Below, piece by piece: positions 18,201 to 29,516 of a stretch of DNA of 64,000 nt. The notes under the pieces were generated by a model. That model was not told where the DNA came from. It saw nothing but the letters and a program-made list of their open reading frames with translations, and searched no databases. Source of the stretch: a virus; IMG/VR virus record IMGVR_UViG_3300031787_009175, positions 30,784-94,783 of that record; one strand, 5' to 3'. Each line of letters starts with the position of its first letter. Position 1 is the first letter of the stretch. Made by a program: the position numbers and the translations under genes.

Positions 18201-21200
18201 AAAGGTCAACCCACTCACTGTACATGAACTCAAAACGTACGATTCTAAATTCACACTTGTACAACCATTACAATCACTATAACCTGTCCAAGCAATTGTT
18301 GCACCTGTTGTTTCAACACTACCCCCACCTCTACTATAACACAAATCATTATAAACAATCACAGGTTGGAAATATATAGAATATCCCGCATCATAAATAG
18401 GGATTATATCTCCACCATCACAACAATTTGTGTAATCCCTAACTCCAAACCCACACGGGTTACCTAGATTGTTTAACGCTACCGTACAATTGATATAGTC
18501 GTAATTTATAAAACAGTTAGTACCGAAGTTACCTGTTGAAGCACTTACCATAGAATATGGTAGACTGTCATCAGGATTAATAACAACATTACCCGCCACG
18601 AAGTTTTCAGGAACAATTCCAAATGTGACTAAAGTTGGAGTACCGTATGGGTCATCGCAACAAGATATAAAATCATAAGCGGTAAATCCACACTCACACT
18701 TGTTTTGTTGTTGACACTGAAGACATTCTCCAGTTTGGAAATCCGGAATTTCATAACTGAAAACACCTGATTGACTATTATCAAATGCAACCAATTTAAA
18801 ACATTTTGTGCCTGTTATGGTCGGGTCTTCATATTGTACAATATCACCAATATCCCAACCTGTATTATTTACATTGAAATAATATGTTAGTGTTTCGGTG
18901 CAACAATCTGTAAATCTTGCTCTTGTACAATATTGATTTAGATAATTAGACTCGCATGTTGAGCAATCACTTAAGAATGAACTAACAGGGAACGGTACTT
19001 GTGGGTTTACAGACCCAATGGTTGAACTTCCATTGAAATATAAACAAACTCCGACGGCCGTACCTCCACCTAATCCTCCCGTACCTTGAGTTGTTGTAGT
19101 ATTTCCTATTTGTAAATCATAAGAGAATTGAGTACCATATTGTGTTGTTTGTCCCGTCGGCACGACATTAACAACAAATTGTGTATCACCTGAACAACAA
19201 TCTAAAAATATCATAGGACAACCAACAGTTTGTACACATTCCCAACAAGTTGTATAAGCGGTAGTTGTATAGCTTTCACTATAAGTGCCCTCCTCAGGCA
19301 GATACTGATAAGCACTATAACATTGATTATTTGTTGTATCGGTGACTACATCTCCGACAGACCAAGAGTGTGTGAAAGTATCTAATAAATAATATTTTAC
19401 ATCGGTTTGAGTACAACAATCTCTGAATTCCCAAACTTGGAATTGAGGTGCGGGGGTTGGGGTCAAAGTCGGTGTCTGAGTAACCGTTACAGTTGGTGTT
19501 ACGGTTGGGGTTTGAGTATTTGTCGGTGTTTGAGTATTTGTAGGAGTTTGTGTGTTAGTAGGTGTGACGGTTGTGGTTGGCGTTTGTGTCTTGGTTGGTG
19601 TAGGAGTTGGAGCTGGTGTTTTAGTTGGAGTTTGGCTTACACAATTTATTGTACCATAAATGTCCAATTGGCATGCATCACAATCGTTATAGACTGATGA
19701 TAATGCAGGTGGATTAGTTAATGTGTAGATTGTAGTTGGATTGGATTCTATTATCGTTGCACAACCAACAAACAAATCCGAAACAATATATAACGTTTCT
19801 CCTATTTCATAGTTATATGGTATGGATGCAAATTCATCAGCAAAAATGAACTTTATTGAATTACAACAAGAGCTGAAACATCTAGTAACTTGGGCGGAAC
19901 ATAATTCACAATTATCAAATGTAGCACCTGTAATATAACTGCTTATGACAGATGGTGATGAATCAATAATATCTACCAAAGTCCAACAACCAGATAAATT
20001 AGACAATCCTACAACATCACCTAAGTTTATCGGAAGTGGTTCATCTACAAATACACAATTATCCGTAGGTTCGTTATATGAAATAATTCTATTGAATGAA
20101 TTTGTGATATTTGTTGTCGAGAACCCTGTTACAGTTGGGTCAATCTGCCAATTAAAGTTTTTCAATCCTACACCATCTTGTAATGATGGAGTCAGGTTTT
20201 GATAAACCGTACTAGCCGTAAACGCTGTAATAGGATTTATTGTTTCCAAAGTAACAAATGTCCAATTAGGTGACATAACAGGATTTATAAACGGCCATAC
20301 ACCACCATTGAAATTGTATTTGTTACCAAAATATGTCGATGTATTTGTCTCGCCTTCAATTATAGCCAAAGAAGTTAAAATGAATTGATATCCAATAGGT
20401 AGGTTATATGGTTGAGGTAATATTCCTGCAAAAGAAGGTTCAGGATATAAAAAGTTTTCTATTTCCCCTAAAGATACATATTTCAAATCATACCAAACAT
20501 TCAAATATGCCTCATAATCATCTAACACATTAGTTAAATTGAAATTAAAATTATCCGGTTGATTAGTTGTATTACCTGATGTATTATATCCACTAGTGTT
20601 GGTAGTATAAGCGTTTTGAGCCTCATTTATGATATTAATAGTGATATAGTTAGTATCTCTGAATGAATCTACGTTTCCACCATAGGTATATATCGGTGAT
20701 GAATTTACCGTGTCAGATGAGAAAGAATTTCTTATACCACTCGAATATTGGTTTTTTGTCCCATCGAAATTTAAACCTCTGTTGATATTATAGTTCACTG
20801 TACCAACACCCCCATCAACAACATAACAGTTCAAAGGATTACTTATAAATCCTGATGACAATGTTCCTCCCAATAAAGACCCCAAATACGGATAGCAAGA
20901 CCACCACATCCAATTCATACCGTATACCACCATTTCGTATAAATTTCCAGTGTAACCGCTATTGTTTACTAAATCCGAATACCAAGACCTAATATTTTGA
21001 GATGCCCCACTTAATGTTGACGGTGAGTACGAAGGACTTGCATCATAAAAAACATAAATGTTTTTTGTTAAATCGGTTGTCGCCGAACACTGACACATTT
21101 GATAAATTGGATTGAAAGAACATTCACCTTGTGAGTTTGTACAACCACTACAACTTGCAAATGTAGAACCTGTATTTGAATTTAGGTAATATAAATTTTC

Positions 21201-24200
21201 AGCCGGTTGATTTACAATTCTGAAACACCCTTGTAATCCATTTCCATCAAAATAATACGTAAGATTTTGGTCAAGACCATAAATTGTATTATATGTCATA
21301 CCAAAACCACTGAAATTGTATGTGGTACCTGATAGTAAATCACAACAAGCGCTGAATGATTTTTGATTCGATGTTGGTGTTACGGTAGGTGTTGGGGTTG
21401 ATGTTGGTGTTGCAGGTGGAGTTGGTGGAGGTGTTTCAGTTGGTGTCGGTGTTACGGTATTTGTCGGTGTTTGTGTGTTTGTTGGTGTCGGAGTAGGTGT
21501 AGGACAAACACCCCCTACGCAAGCACCAATTAATTCAGCAGTCCCAGAACCGAAACTAGTTATACTCCTTACACAAAAATTACCTGAAACTCCTGGTGCG
21601 ACCGATTGAGATACACCATTACAATCAACATATACTAATGCTGTCGAAGTCCTACCAATACTAACTGTTATAAAATAACAATCACAAACAGGGGTTGTTG
21701 GTGTCACAGTCGGAGTCACAGTACTCGTAGGTGTGGGTGTTGGTGTTGGGCATGGATTTGTTGATGTACAATCCTCACAAGAAGATTGTAACAAAATACT
21801 TTGATATTGAAAGTTTTCAGGTATGCCGATTTTATTCACACATCTAACGCATCCACTGAATCCTATCGTTTCTACGTAATAATAGTTACCAACTAATGGG
21901 GCAAATGCAAAAGGTATATCAAAAATTCTTATTTGTCTGTTATCACAACAACCAGTAAATAATCCAACTACGGGTGGAAATTGTGTAATAGTCGGAGTTG
22001 GCGTCAATGTTGGTGTTTGCGTGACAGTATTTGTTGGTGTGGTAGTATTGGTAGGTGTAACAGTATTGGTAGGTGTAACAGTATTAGTTGGAGTTACAGT
22101 ATTGGTCGGCGTTTGAGTTGGTGTTTGTGTTGATGTGGGACTTGGACTTTGACCAGGTGTAGGGGTAGGTGTTGGGGTCGTAGTTGAAGTAGGTGTTGTT
22201 GTAGGTGTTATAGTTGGAGTCGATGTTGGACTCGGACTAATGTCAACACAAGGAGCTAGTATTCCTGAATTATTAGACTGGCAAGTAAAACAGTCGTCCT
22301 CTAAAATGTAACCCACAATTGAGTAATTCAGATTAGGGGAAACGTTGGACGTGATTGTCACACAAGCATAGTAAGGATTGCCACCCACGGTAAACTCCAT
22401 CAAGTAAAAATCTCCAACATCACCAGCAGTAAACAAAGCTCCTGTTTGATAAATTTTACCATTTCCACAACAATCAACAGCCGCAATTTGTAGAGGAGTT
22501 GTTGGTGTAGGAGTTATAGTTGGAGTTTGTGTTTTAGTAGGTGTTACAGTTTGAGTTTGAGTATTCGTTGGTGTATTAGTTGGTGTTTGGGTTGTAGTAT
22601 TTGTAGGTGTTTGTGTGTTGGTTGGTGTATTTGTAGGCGTCTGCGTTGAAGTATTTGTAGGAGTGTTTGTTGGTGTTTGTGTCGAAGTGTTTGTAGGGGT
22701 AGTAGTAGGGGTATTAGTAGGCGTTTGCGTGTTTGTAGGTGTTTGAGTTGTTGTGTTCGTAGGAGTATTTGTAGGAGTATTTGTAGGGGTATTAGTAGGT
22801 GTTTGAGTATTTGTTGGTGTATTTGTTGATGTTTGGGTTTGAGTGTTAGTTGGTGTATTAGTTGGTGTTTGTGTATTGGTTGGCGTGACAGTGTTAGTCG
22901 GAGTTTGTGTGTTAGTCGGAGTTTGTGTGTTAGTCGGAGTTTGTGTTGTCGTAGAAGTTGGAGTGTTAGTTGGAGTTTGAGTAGATGTTGGCGACGGGGT
23001 TGCACCTGGTGTTGGTGTGTTAGTGGGAGTTTGAGTATTAGTTGGAGTTTGTGTGTTAGTCGGAGTAATAGTATTTGTGGGTGTAACAGTATTAGTTGGC
23101 GTTTGTGTGTTAGTCGGAGTAACAGTATTCGTAGGTGTTTGAGTATTCGTAGGTGTTTGAGTATTGGTAGGCGTTTGAGTATTCGTAGGAGTCAGCGTAT
23201 TCGTTGGCGTTTTAGTATTGGTAGGTGTTTGGGTATTAGTTGGTGTAACCGTATTTGTTGGCGTTTGAGTATTTGTAGGTGTTTGAGTATTCGTAGATGT
23301 TACAGTATTAGTTGGGGTATTAGTAGGTGTTTGAGTTGTGGTATTAGTTGGGGTATTAGTAGGTGTTTGAGTTGTGGTATTAGTAGGGGTGTTAGTTGGG
23401 GAAGGGGAAACTGCTGGGGTAGGAGTTTGTGTATTAGTAGGGGTTATTGTCGGAGTATTGGTTGGGGTGACAGTGGATGTATTTGTCGGTGTCTGTGTAT
23501 TTGTCGGGGTGATTGTATTAGTTGGCGTTTGTGTATTTGTCGGGGTGATTGTATTAGTTGGGGTTTGTGTATTGGTTGGTGTTGTAGTGGGAGTTTGTGT
23601 CTTAGTGCTAGTAGGTGTAACAGTATTAGTCGGGGTATTAGTTGGTGTTGTTGTGTTCGTTGGTGTGTTAGTCGGTGTCTCAGTATTCGTTGGTGTGTTA
23701 GTCGGTGTCTCAGTATTAGTTGGTGTGTTGGTTGTTGTCTGAGTTGGTGTAGGTGTTGGAGTTTCACCTGGTGTTGGAGTTACAGTAGGTGTAACTGTTG
23801 GAGTCACGGTTGATGTTGGTGTTTTTGACGGGAATGGTGTTTTTGTTGGAGTTCTAGTTGGGGTACTTGTTGTGGTTTCAGTTGGAGTATTTGTTGGAGT
23901 GAGAGTTATGGTCGAAGTATTAGTTGATGTTATTGTATTGGTAGGTGTTATAGTGTTAGTTGGTGTCGATGTATTAGTTGGTGTATTAGTTGGTGTTTCT
24001 GTATTTGTAGAAGTATTTGTCGGAGTGTTAGTTGGTGTCTCTGTATTTGTCGGGGTATTAGTCGGCGTATTGGTTGGTGTGACAGTATTTGTCGGTGTTG
24101 GAGAAGGGGTTGGACAAGTAGCACTACCTGTCGTTGCACTTAAACATTCTGTACATCCTGTATATATAACTACTTTCTGTAAGTTGTAATAGAAATTTGT

Positions 24201-25076
24201 AAACTCCCTTGCAACCACAGAACATCCACTAAATGCGTCAGTTTCGAAATAATAAACTTTTGTGGGGTCCACCTTATCTATATAACCAACATTATCTATC
24301 AGGTTGAATATATATCCCCCACAACAAGAGCTAAATGTTAGAGGTAATAAAGTTGAGGTTGGAGTTACCGTTGGTGTTGGTGTTGTAGTAGGTGTAGGAC
24401 ATACACTAGAACCTGTCTCGGCCGACAAACATAAATCACAAGTATTATATTCAGTTAGAGCGGTGTAAGTATATGTTGCACTCGGTCTACCAAACCCAAC
24501 TGTTGCACAAGTACTAAAACCTGAGTCAGTTTCAACATAGTATGTTTTAGTTTGGTCTAACACATCCTCTATTTTACCGTTAGATACAGCAAAAACAAAA
24601 TTACCACAACAAGATATAAAAGATAATGTTAAATTTGTTGGTGTTATTGTAGGAGTTGGTGTTTGGGTTGGTGTTGTTGTTGGCGCTGGCGTTCTTGTCA
24701 GTGTTGGTGTTGCAGTAATTGAAGGTGTAACTGTTGGAGTAACTGTATTTGTGGGGGTTACTGTTGGAGTATTGGATGTTGGTGTAACTGTAGGGGTTAC
24801 AGATGGAGTTACGGTTGGTGTTGGTGTAAATGTGGGGGTTGGTGTTTGTGATATTGTACAATCTATCACTTGGAATGTTTCGCAACCAACCCCATCGACA
24901 ATTTTCAAAATCAAAGGATTCAACCCCTCGAACTCTGCCGGTATAGGGTCTTCTATTGTCGGTGGAATTGTTGTTAGAATTTCAGACAATAGGTAACAGG
25001 TTGTGAGAGTTAAATCACAAATACTTATACTATATGGTGGGGTTCCCGTTACATTATTAACCTGAATTATATTCAT
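15207..25076 (-). CDS. Giant Thr/Pro-rich modular fibre/adhesin, 3289 residues
   Basis: Probable virion fibre or adhesin. A short N-terminal domain is followed by about a dozen Cys-rich modules of 65-100 residues, each opening with (S/D/A)CC and closing with CxxC. Thr/Pro linkers of TPTNT and TPTPT type separate many of them; the longest spans residues about 319-859. A von Willebrand A-like segment (about 1330-1560) has a MIDAS-type DASPS in [11 protein letters not shown]. Delta-60-type propeller repeats ([21 protein letters not shown]) occupy about 2325-2690. No signal peptide or membrane segment is seen. A TATTTAT box precedes the start, as for other virion genes. The smaller relative at 25149 lies just upstream. 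Cysteine density and mucin-like linkers are unusual for a phage. Confidence 0.8.
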   Translation of the reverse strand: MNIIQVNNVTGTPPYSISICDLTLTTCYLLSEILTTIPPTIEDPIPAEFEGLNPLILKIVDGVGCETFQVIDCTISQTPTPTFTPTPTVTPSVTPTVTPTSNTPTVTPTNTVTPTVTPSITATPTLTRTPAPTTTPTQTPTPTITPTNLTLSFISCCGNFVFAVSNGKIEDVLDQTKTYYVETDSGFSTCATVGFGRPSATYTYTALTEYNTCDLCLSAETGSSVCPTPTTTPTPTVTPTSTLLPLTFSSCCGGYIFNLIDNVGYIDKVDPTKVYYFETDAFSGCSVVAREFTNFYYNLQKVVIYTGCTECLSATTGSATCPTPSPTPTNTVTPTNTPTNTPTNTETPTNTPTNTSTNTETPTNTPTNTSTPTNTITPTNTITSTNTSTITLTPTNTPTETTTSTPTRTPTKTPFPSKTPTSTVTPTVTPTVTPTPGETPTPTPTQTTTNTPTNTETPTNTPTNTETPTNTPTNTTTPTNTPTNTVTPTSTKTQTPTTTPTNTQTPTNTITPTNTQTPTNTITPTNTQTPTNTSTVTPTNTPTITPTNTQTPTPAVSPSPTNTPTNTTTQTPTNTPTNTTTQTPTNTPTNTVTSTNTQTPTNTQTPTNTVTPTNTQTPTNTKTPTNTLTPTNTQTPTNTQTPTNTQTPTNTVTPTNTQTPTNTVTPTNTITPTNTQTPTNTQTPTNTPTPGATPSPTSTQTPTNTPTSTTTQTPTNTQTPTNTQTPTNTVTPTNTQTPTNTPTNTQTQTSTNTPTNTQTPTNTPTNTPTNTPTNTTTQTPTNTQTPTNTPTTTPTNTSTQTPTNTPTNTSTQTPTNTPTNTQTPTNTTTQTPTNTPTNTQTQTVTPTKTQTPTITPTPTTPLQIAAVDCCGNGKIYQTGALFTAGDVGDFYLMEFTVGGNPYYACVTITSNVSPNLNYSIVGYILEDDCFTCQSNNSGILAPCVDISPSPTSTPTITPTTTPTSTTTPTPTPTPGQSPSPTSTQTPTQTPTNTVTPTNTVTPTNTVTPTNTTTPTNTVTQTPTLTPTPTITQFPPVVGLFTGCCDNRQIRIFDIPFAFAPLVGNYYYVETIGFSGCVRCVNKIGIPENFQYQSILLQSSCEDCTSTNPCPTPTPTPTSTVTPTVTPTTPVCDCYFITVSIGRTSTALVYVDCNGVSQSVAPGVSGNFCVRSITSFGSGTAELIGACVGGVCPTPTPTPTNTQTPTNTVTPTPTETPPPTPPATPTSTPTPTVTPTSNQKSFSACCDLLSGTTYNFSGFGMTYNTIYGLDQNLTYYFDGNGLQGCFRIVNQPAENLYYLNSNTGSTFASCSGCTNSQGECSFNPIYQMCQCSATTDLTKNIYVFYDASPSYSPSTLSGASQNIRSWYSDLVNNSGYTGNLYEMVVYGMNWMWWSCYPYLGSLLGGTLSSGFISNPLNCYVVDGGVGTVNYNINRGLNFDGTKNQYSSGIRNSFSSDTVNSSPIYTYGGNVDSFRDTNYITINIINEAQNAYTTNTSGYNTSGNTTNQPDNFNFNLTNVLDDYEAYLNVWYDLKYVSLGEIENFLYPEPSFAGILPQPYNLPIGYQFILTSLAIIEGETNTSTYFGNKYNFNGGVWPFINPVMSPNWTFVTLETINPITAFTASTVYQNLTPSLQDGVGLKNFNWQIDPTVTGFSTTNITNSFNRIISYNEPTDNCVFVDEPLPINLGDVVGLSNLSGCWTLVDIIDSSPSVISSYITGATFDNCELCSAQVTRCFSSCCNSIKFIFADEFASIPYNYEIGETLYIVSDLFVGCATIIESNPTTIYTLTNPPALSSVYNDCDACQLDIYGTINCVSQTPTKTPAPTPTPTKTQTPTTTVTPTNTQTPTNTQTPTNTQTPTVTPTVTVTQTPTLTPTPAPQFQVWEFRDCCTQTDVKYYLLDTFTHSWSVGDVVTDTTNNQCYSAYQYLPEEGTYSESYTTTAYTTCWECVQTVGCPMIFLDCCSGDTQFVVNVVPTGQTTQYGTQFSYDLQIGNTTTTQGTGGLGGGTAVGVCLYFNGSSTIGSVNPQVPFPVSSFLSDCSTCESNYLNQYCTRARFTDCCTETLTYYFNVNNTGWDIGDIVQYEDPTITGTKCFKLVAFDNSQSGVFSYEIPDFQTGECLQCQQQNKCECGFTAYDFISCCDDPYGTPTLVTFGIVPENFVAGNVVINPDDSLPYSMVSASTGNFGTNCFINYDYINCTVALNNLGNPCGFGVRDYTNCCDGGDIIPIYDAGYSIYFQPVIVYNDLCYSRGGGSVETTGATIAWTGYSDCNGCTSVNLESYVLSSCTVSGLTFTADSTTTLLENNTYNITGFPDVFYKDQEFVYGIGFSGLNAQVSSLLQLTQKADTIIYGGSFSAYNGNIAYLYTSTNGVGTFDSLFDSNEFQNYTDAGGANSYVFDTIEQSTGNIILGGRFTGYGVNNVNYIVRTTDAGVYDNTFSSSTGFNQEVYVLTLDTLVQDRFFVGGTFTTYSGFSSPGLIKLKSNGEIDTSFVNYGNGAEMRDIFTIKLQSDDKVVVGGNITGYNSNPLKGIMRLNTDGTLDTTFSGTVNNVGGLGGAIDLVIQNDGKIVVVGGFSSANTQNIVNIVRFDSGGTIDNTFNAQSWSSGFTSTQIFLKILLLSDGKFLVGTNKNIGKLYYVNSDGSLLQTMTGSTNSEFYDIIKIDNQSGRYLVGGNFSSITINNVTYNANNIIGIERIEENCFTVIDTLTGCVNSQFTATVNGGPYVDCANCLSPVSSTPTPTPTPTPTPTPTPTKTVTPTVTQTKTPTKTPTPTKSQTPTQTPTLTQSPTNTQTPTQTPTVTKTPTVTPTPTQTNFEVTLETESCCTSQTYYVRLTGLTSLQYNEFITAQVFQIYLAPPNNMCLQVLGLSSNSPDITTSLSASYKVSRDCDECIFINTPSDCCCGPNITNITYSFQQNGGWTYSVFFDLIDCNSCCDVNVQYSTVSPNGPWLGFIGSVNFSCTSPQTVNNGPIPNSFTNLFFRVVKICCDPLSEGACPPAGDRSSVICQQVSGFSNTYTITRIQGCNIYSMTREPLGYTTLTNISRYAQPPTSLATNIWYEDIEVQLSSGSLTTFANIYSPTNKMYFADMNNIYEFTTTATNFNPIYNRTINVTGGNIIKIANNQPGTNNILHYVKSVLGVQKMYRVNIATSTPVETFLFDLPSGGTLNGSIHLYEEPSSFVLPIKVGVDTYLVDIIYNQFTFTYSVQSTTQKLNLPVSNGASGPFFPFPGITLPQFYVATVNGAVFNITFSSGNYVFTLVSGDMIPGPPGTTYTTITDLTHDPKCAPWGLP
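16640..16880 (-). repeat. Thr/Pro linker repeat
   Basis: Low-complexity stretch coding for TPT-type repeats between the delta-60 region and the last CC module of the giant fibre. Confidence 0.8.
19440..19640 (-). repeat. Thr/Pro linker repeat
   Basis: Low-complexity stretch coding for TPTNTQ-type repeats between two CC...CxxC modules of the giant fibre. Confidence 0.8.
22500..24120 (-). repeat. Main Thr/Pro tract of the giant fibre, about 540 codons
   Basis: Coding for TPTNT and PTNTQ repeats almost without interruption. The coding strand is nearly all A and C, so the plus strand is G/T-rich and shows spurious open frames. Some units are recent near-identical copies (for example 22900-22950, 23305-23395, 23500-23570 and 23655-23720), while others differ at most third codon positions. 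This points to ongoing slippage on an old repeat kept at protein level. Confidence 0.85.
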
Positions 25077-25080
25077 ACCG

Positions 25081-25087
25081 ATAAATA
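25081..25087 (-). promoter_or_regulatory. TATTTAT box (candidate late promoter)
   Basis: TATTTAT on the minus strand, only 4 nt before the ATG of the giant fibre at 25076. If it is a -10 element the mRNA would be nearly leaderless. Confidence 0.45.
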
Positions 25088-25148
25088 CACCTTTTACTGA
25101 ATTTAATAATAACCAAACATATTATGAATTAAATATTTACTTTGTCAT

Positions 25149-25559
25149 TTAACACGTTGGTGTTGATGAAGGTGTTCTTGTTACTGAAGGAGTCATTGTT
25201 GGGGTTTTAGTTTGTGTAGGCGTTTGTGTAGGCGTTTTAGTTGGGCAAGGATTTATTGTTGGTGTAACGGTCACAGTCGGTGTTGGGGTCGGAGTTTGGG
25301 TTCTTGTAACCGATGGGGTAGGTGTTGGTGTTGGAGTTGGCATCGGCACCGAAATTGTATAAGAACAATCCTTGTTAACTATATAAATCGAATAGTCACC
25401 ATAAATATATTGAGGTGGTGATAAAGTATTGGAACTAAAAACGTAAGGTAAAACTTGTTCACCAAGATAAAATGAAATTGTTTTTCCATACGGAGTGAAC
25501 ATAATCTGAGCAGTTTCCCCTGAAAAATTTACACTTTCAATCGTTATAACTTGTTGCAT
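25149..25559 (-). CDS. Small fibre-type protein with Thr/Pro-rich tail
   Basis: A 136-residue protein made of a beta-rich head (about 1-72, ending [13 protein letters not shown]) and a Thr/Pro tail of PTPT and TQTPT repeats ending in Cys. The head-plus-tail plan mirrors the first 100 residues of the giant fibre just downstream. It may therefore be an anchoring partner, or a fragment of the same family. It begins 2 nt after the structural gene at 25562. Function is inferred from shared composition and location. Confidence 0.6.
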   Translation of the reverse strand: MQQVITIESVNFSGETAQIMFTPYGKTISFYLGEQVLPYVFSSNTLSPPQYIYGDYSIYIVNKDCSYTISVPMPTPTPTPTPSVTRTQTPTPTPTVTVTPTINPCPTKTPTQTPTQTKTPTMTPSVTRTPSSTPTC

Positions 25560-25561
25560 TA

Positions 25562-27484
25562 TTATGGTAGATTATAGGTTATATCGTTTGTATCACAAAC
25601 AGGGTAACACTTTGGACAATCAGGATTAAACATATCAAACTTATCTTTTAACAAAAGGAAATTATGTTTGACCTCTGGTGCGGTTAATGGACTAACATAC
25701 ATTCTGAATTGACTTATACCACCCTCGAATGTTCCTGCAAAATTTTGTTCAATCAGTATGTTAGTTGTTAATGACGATAAAGATGTTGCACTCAAAACGT
25801 TATTAGGAAATAACTCAGGGTCCTGTATATAAGAATTTGTCAATCCTGTTGGACATGCTGAAAAAACTAAATTCTCTCTTAGTCCTTGCGTCCCACCTCC
25901 CCAAGATATATTAAAAGGAACTCCAATTTGTTTTTCTTTGTCAGCATTTAGAGCTCTTGGTATTATCTCTTCTACATCTTCAATGGTGTAAAATATTCTT
26001 CCATTTACGTAGATTTTCAATCTACCGTTTCTGTAGTGTTTGTCTATCAACCATTTTTCATTTAACTGAACTATTTCAATTTGCTCAGGTGTTAGATTTT
26101 GATGTGTCACAGGTGGACTTATCAAATAAACTGAATTGTTTGCCAACGAATCCAAGTAAACCAATTTTGTGATATCACCTAATCCTCCTCTAAAATATAA
26201 ATCACAAGTATCAAGCCATGTGTAACGTTCCCAAACCACATCAACCAAAAACCAATGTTCAGAGGTTGTATAAGCAGAATTTACACCCAAACAATAATCA
26301 TATATTCCATTTGGAGAACAGTAATTATCTATTGTATATCCCGTCGAATAAGTAATACCACTTGTTTCACAAGAACCCGTTGTTTCACAGTCGCCAGTAA
26401 ATCTCAAAATTCTCACACCAATTTTAGGATTCCCATCTTCACCACACAATCTCAGAGAAATTGCGTTTGACATCGAATCATAGATTGGGTCTTTATCAGG
26501 AATATTTGATATCGTTCCTGAATTACATCCGCACCCACAACCTACTGCGTGAGAAACCGTAATTCCTGTTGGTTCATATACGTCAACACATCTTGAATTT
26601 GTGACACCAGTATTTGAACAAGCACAAGTTTTTAAACAATCTGCTAATGATTCCGTAACTCTTGTATATCCTGTGTCAGATGATGGAACACCGTTTGCGT
26701 GATGACCGTACTTGTTTTCGGCTCTTGTTCCCATATAAAAGAACATATTTCTATTATCAGGATAAATTTCATTTAATGTTGTTTGGCCTGTCGTTGCACT
26801 AAATTCGTTTGTCAAACGAGGTTTAATAATCATTTCCACGGACCATCCTTTATTCATTCTTGATGGAAATAGGTCATAATCATAACCAAATAACTTGTAA
26901 AACCCTTGGTAAAATCCACCATATAACTCTTGGTAATAACCAATGTAGGGGTCTATCTTTGATACTATTTCATATATTGTTTGGGCCGATATTCCTGAAA
27001 ACCTAACATTTGGAGATGATGTATATCCTGTGACTTGAGTTAGTTTTAATCTTCTATCGAAATTATATCTACCAAACTTATCTGAATCCGAAAATAATCC
27101 TTGAGTTATTGTGATGGTTTGTCCGGTCATTCCCGTTACCAAACCATTATCAATACCTGTTAAACCTATGTCACACAAAGTTTCCGAACTAAAACAAGTT
27201 AAATCCAATCCATTAGGATTATAATAATTTTCAGAAATCAGAACATTGTTGAAATTATATTCACCATAAGATAAACTCAACCTTTGATTTGACGACAAAC
27301 TATTCAAATCAAAATAAAATGGCAGTCGATTACCGTATGTTTGGGCAATCAAATAAGGTGAAAAAACTACTTCTTGATTGAAATCCAACTCGTCGGAAGC
27401 TAATGATATATCATTCAAATCGTAGAAATGACTATCTAAATAAAACTTCTTGAAAACATACTGATTAATGTTTTGTTGTGCCAT
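25562..27484 (-). CDS. Large virion structural protein, probable tail/fibre component
   Basis: A 640-residue beta-rich protein without a recognised family. I chose the ATG at 27484 ([18 protein letters not shown]) because a TATTTAT box ends 14 nt before it; a longer start at 27508 would run through the box. The middle has a Cys-rich stretch (residues about 290-340, with CACSNTG and GCGCGCNSG). The C-terminal third, with [17 protein letters not shown] and GGISQFRMY, resembles concanavalin-like lectin domains. It heads the unit that continues with the two Thr/Pro-rich proteins, so it probably builds the same appendage. Confidence 0.6.
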   Translation of the reverse strand: MAQQNINQYVFKKFYLDSHFYDLNDISLASDELDFNQEVVFSPYLIAQTYGNRLPFYFDLNSLSSNQRLSLSYGEYNFNNVLISENYYNPNGLDLTCFSSETLCDIGLTGIDNGLVTGMTGQTITITQGLFSDSDKFGRYNFDRRLKLTQVTGYTSSPNVRFSGISAQTIYEIVSKIDPYIGYYQELYGGFYQGFYKLFGYDYDLFPSRMNKGWSVEMIIKPRLTNEFSATTGQTTLNEIYPDNRNMFFYMGTRAENKYGHHANGVPSSDTGYTRVTESLADCLKTCACSNTGVTNSRCVDVYEPTGITVSHAVGCGCGCNSGTISNIPDKDPIYDSMSNAISLRLCGEDGNPKIGVRILRFTGDCETTGSCETSGITYSTGYTIDNYCSPNGIYDYCLGVNSAYTTSEHWFLVDVVWERYTWLDTCDLYFRGGLGDITKLVYLDSLANNSVYLISPPVTHQNLTPEQIEIVQLNEKWLIDKHYRNGRLKIYVNGRIFYTIEDVEEIIPRALNADKEKQIGVPFNISWGGGTQGLRENLVFSACPTGLTNSYIQDPELFPNNVLSATSLSSLTTNILIEQNFAGTFEGGISQFRMYVSPLTAPEVKHNFLLLKDKFDMFNPDCPKCYPVCDTNDITYNLP

Positions 27485-27498
27485 TTTATTTTTTATAG

Positions 27499-27505
27499 AT
27501 AAATA
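27499..27505 (-). promoter_or_regulatory. TATTTAT box (candidate late promoter)
   Basis: TATTTAT on the minus strand, 14 nt before the ATG at 27484. It pairs divergently with the box at 27519. Confidence 0.45.
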
Positions 27506-27518
27506 CACAACATCAGAG

Positions 27519-27525
27519 TATTTAT
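27519..27525 (+). promoter_or_regulatory. TATTTAT box (candidate late promoter)
   Basis: TATTTAT on the plus strand, 11 nt before the ATG at 27537. Confidence 0.45.
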
Positions 27526-27536
27526 TGTAAAAAACT

Positions 27537-28373
27537 ATGATAAATTACAATCAAGAATATTATAGTTCGCCTTATTATTTCTTTTTGAGAGATATGGGGG
27601 ATAAAGTTTCTTTGTATTATTCAGTGGGGGAAACCTTGAATGAATCAAGACGAAGCGATAGGAAGAGAGATTTTGATAAAAAAGATTCACCAAAAATAAA
27701 ATCTTTGATTTCTAAAATTCTTTCTAAGAAAAAGAAACCACAATCAACTGATGAAGTTGAAAAGGAACTCGATGAATTAATTGAACCTGATGGGTCTTTT
27801 GCAACTTCTTCTACTCCAATATTAGACTTATCTTTTCATCCTCGTAGAACGATGGACCAAACTGTTATTACAACAAGACAAACCAACAATCCTGTTACAA
27901 GAGGTTATAGTCGTATCTATTATGGCGAATCAAAAGAAGAAGAACCTGTTGTCAATGAGGTAGATTATTCTGAAGCGTTTGGTTATGAAGAAACAAAAAA
28001 TTTGGATGGTAAAAAAACCTACAAAACTTTAGTTAAAAAAATGGGTATGGAACCCGAGGAGGCGAAAGCTAGAACAAAACAATTTGGTAAAGACCCAACA
28101 GGTAAACGAGACAAAAAATCTAAATACAGAAATAAAAAAGGATTCATCGCCAAACTCACTCTATCTGAAATGGAGAAACTTGAGATGAAAAAAATGATTG
28201 AAAATCTTTTATCTAAAAAAAATTCTGATGATGCTGATGTTATAAGAAAAGATATGGCCGAGGATACTCCCGTGTCTAGAATGGTAAAGAAAAACTTAGA
28301 TTCAATAAAAAAAATGGCAGAAAAAGGGGGTATCTCGATTAACCAACTAATCAAAATGTTGAGAAGTGAATAA
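27537..28373 (+). CDS. Unknown virion-type protein
   Basis: A 278-residue, strongly charged protein I do not recognise. The first 40 residues are aromatic (YYSSPYYFFLRDMG). The rest is Lys/Glu-rich and probably helical, with a coiled-coil-like C-terminus (LSEMEKLEMKKMIENLL). It opens a tight plus-strand run of five small genes behind a TATTTAT box, so it is likely expressed late. A virion or assembly role is inferred from that context only. Confidence 0.6.
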   Translation: MINYNQEYYSSPYYFFLRDMGDKVSLYYSVGETLNESRRSDRKRDFDKKDSPKIKSLISKILSKKKKPQSTDEVEKELDELIEPDGSFATSSTPILDLSFHPRRTMDQTVITTRQTNNPVTRGYSRIYYGESKEEEPVVNEVDYSEAFGYEETKNLDGKKTYKTLVKKMGMEPEEAKARTKQFGKDPTGKRDKKSKYRNKKGFIAKLTLSEMEKLEMKKMIENLLSKKNSDDADVIRKDMAEDTPVSRMVKKNLDSIKKMAEKGGISINQLIKMLRSE

Positions 28374-28830
28374 GGATTTGTATAATAAAAAAGTCAAAGT
28401 TCCTGATGAAATACGTGAACATATGCGTAATTCATTCAACTCAGTAAGTTCCGAGTCAACTGATGAAGGTCACAAACGAAATACTGAACTTCAGAATGCA
28501 AACGAAATCACATACCAACAACTAAAAAGAATCAAAAATTACTTCGATAACTTCAAAGGAGATGTCCAAGAAAAATCTTATGTATTGAATGGTGGTGATT
28601 ATATGAAAAAATGGGTAGATGAAACCTTAAGATATTTGAGAGATGATAATTATAATTCAAAAAAAATTGCATCGGATACTGGAATGCCAAACGAATTCAA
28701 TCAAGAAAAACAACAAGATGATATTTCATCTATGAATAGACCAAGTAAATCACACAGAAAAAATAACGATGACGTAAAAATCACCGAAGCCCTGAAAAGG
28801 ATAAACGAATTGATGAAAAAAATTATTTAA
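28366..28830 (+). CDS. Unknown helical protein
   Basis: A 154-residue hydrophilic protein with a GTG start at 28366 that overlaps the stop of the preceding gene by 8 nt. The next in-frame ATG lies about 20 codons later. It has a helical middle (QQLKRIKNYFDNF, MKKWVDETLRYLRDD) and a C-terminal amphipathic helix ALKRINELMKKII. No family is recognised. Tight packing with its neighbours suggests a shared assembly role. Confidence 0.6.
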   Translation: MNKDLYNKKVKVPDEIREHMRNSFNSVSSESTDEGHKRNTELQNANEITYQQLKRIKNYFDNFKGDVQEKSYVLNGGDYMKKWVDETLRYLRDDNYNSKKIASDTGMPNEFNQEKQQDDISSMNRPSKSHRKNNDDVKITEALKRINELMKKII

Positions 28831-28831
28831 T

Positions 28832-29125
28832 ATGTCAGTCAGAATTCCAATCGATACTGCACAACCAGCAAATAAAATGACTGCGGTTGCAGACGAACAA
28901 AGAAGAAAAATTAAGGCAATCAATGATTATTTGGACCAAAATCAATACACGAGCACAAATCCTGATGCTTTGGCTGATGGTGATAATATGGGTCGTGGAA
29001 CTGGTCAATTTTTGGATACAAATAATTATAACGCAGGAACATCAGATGATATTCTTAAAAGAAAAGAAGCGTTTGCCGGCGCGAAATACAAACCTCAAAG
29101 TCCATATACAACACCAAGCGCTTAA
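28832..29125 (+). CDS. Unknown small protein
   Basis: A 97-residue protein with a low-complexity Asn/Asp/Gly-rich middle and a Pro/Thr-rich end. It begins MSVRIPIDTAQPANKM, 1 nt after the previous stop, and its own stop overlaps the next ATG by 1 nt. No domain is recognised. It looks like a small structural or linker protein. Confidence 0.6.
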   Translation: MSVRIPIDTAQPANKMTAVADEQRRKIKAINDYLDQNQYTSTNPDALADGDNMGRGTGQFLDTNNYNAGTSDDILKRKEAFAGAKYKPQSPYTTPSA

Positions 29126-29514
29126 TGAAACTTTACAACTCCCTCAAAACTCTTATTTTAGAAGTGGCGTCTTTAGGTGCTGTCAGGGATGCTATTTCCA
29201 AAAAAAATAAATGTGTAATTTACTATATCGGAGATGAACCAGGAGGAAAAGGATTAAGAGAAATTGAACCTGTTTGTTTAGGATATAGTAAAGCCGGTAA
29301 CTTGGTTTTAAGAGCTTGGGATTATGAAGGAGCGTCACATACGGCATATAAAGGAAAACAACCTTTACCTGGTTGGAGGCTTTTCAGATTAGATAAAATT
29401 ACTATGTTTAGACCTTTGGATATTAAGTTTTTTGACCCTAGACCTAATTATAATAAAAATGGAGATAGGAGTATGACAAGAGTTTTAATAAATGCACAAT
29501 TTGACCAAGAATAA
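29125..29514 (+). CDS. WYL-like domain protein with candidate leader peptide
   Basis: A 129-residue protein. The first 13 residues (MKLYNSLKTLILE) form a hydrophobic/basic helix ending in ILE before Val, compatible with a capsid-targeting leader cut by the phage protease. The body (KCVIYYIGDEPGG, YSKAGNLVLRAWDYEG, GWRLFRLDKI) follows the beta-barrel pattern of WYL ligand-binding domains, normally found in transcription regulators that bind nucleic acid or nucleotides. No helix-turn-helix is present. If packaged it would be delivered with the DNA. Both calls are pattern-based. Confidence 0.6.
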   Translation: MKLYNSLKTLILEVASLGAVRDAISKKNKCVIYYIGDEPGGKGLREIEPVCLGYSKAGNLVLRAWDYEGASHTAYKGKQPLPGWRLFRLDKITMFRPLDIKFFDPRPNYNKNGDRSMTRVLINAQFDQE

Positions 29515-29516
29515 TT

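Noticed and set aside
22833-23813. Long plus-strand open frames rich in Val, Gly, Cys and Ser opposite the Thr/Pro tract
   Set aside because: They are the mirror of the low-complexity ACN/CCN coding strand; they have no protein-like composition or start context.
22500-24120. CRISPR-like array
   Set aside because: The repeats are short, irregular, in frame and code for Thr/Pro; there are no unique spacers of fixed length.
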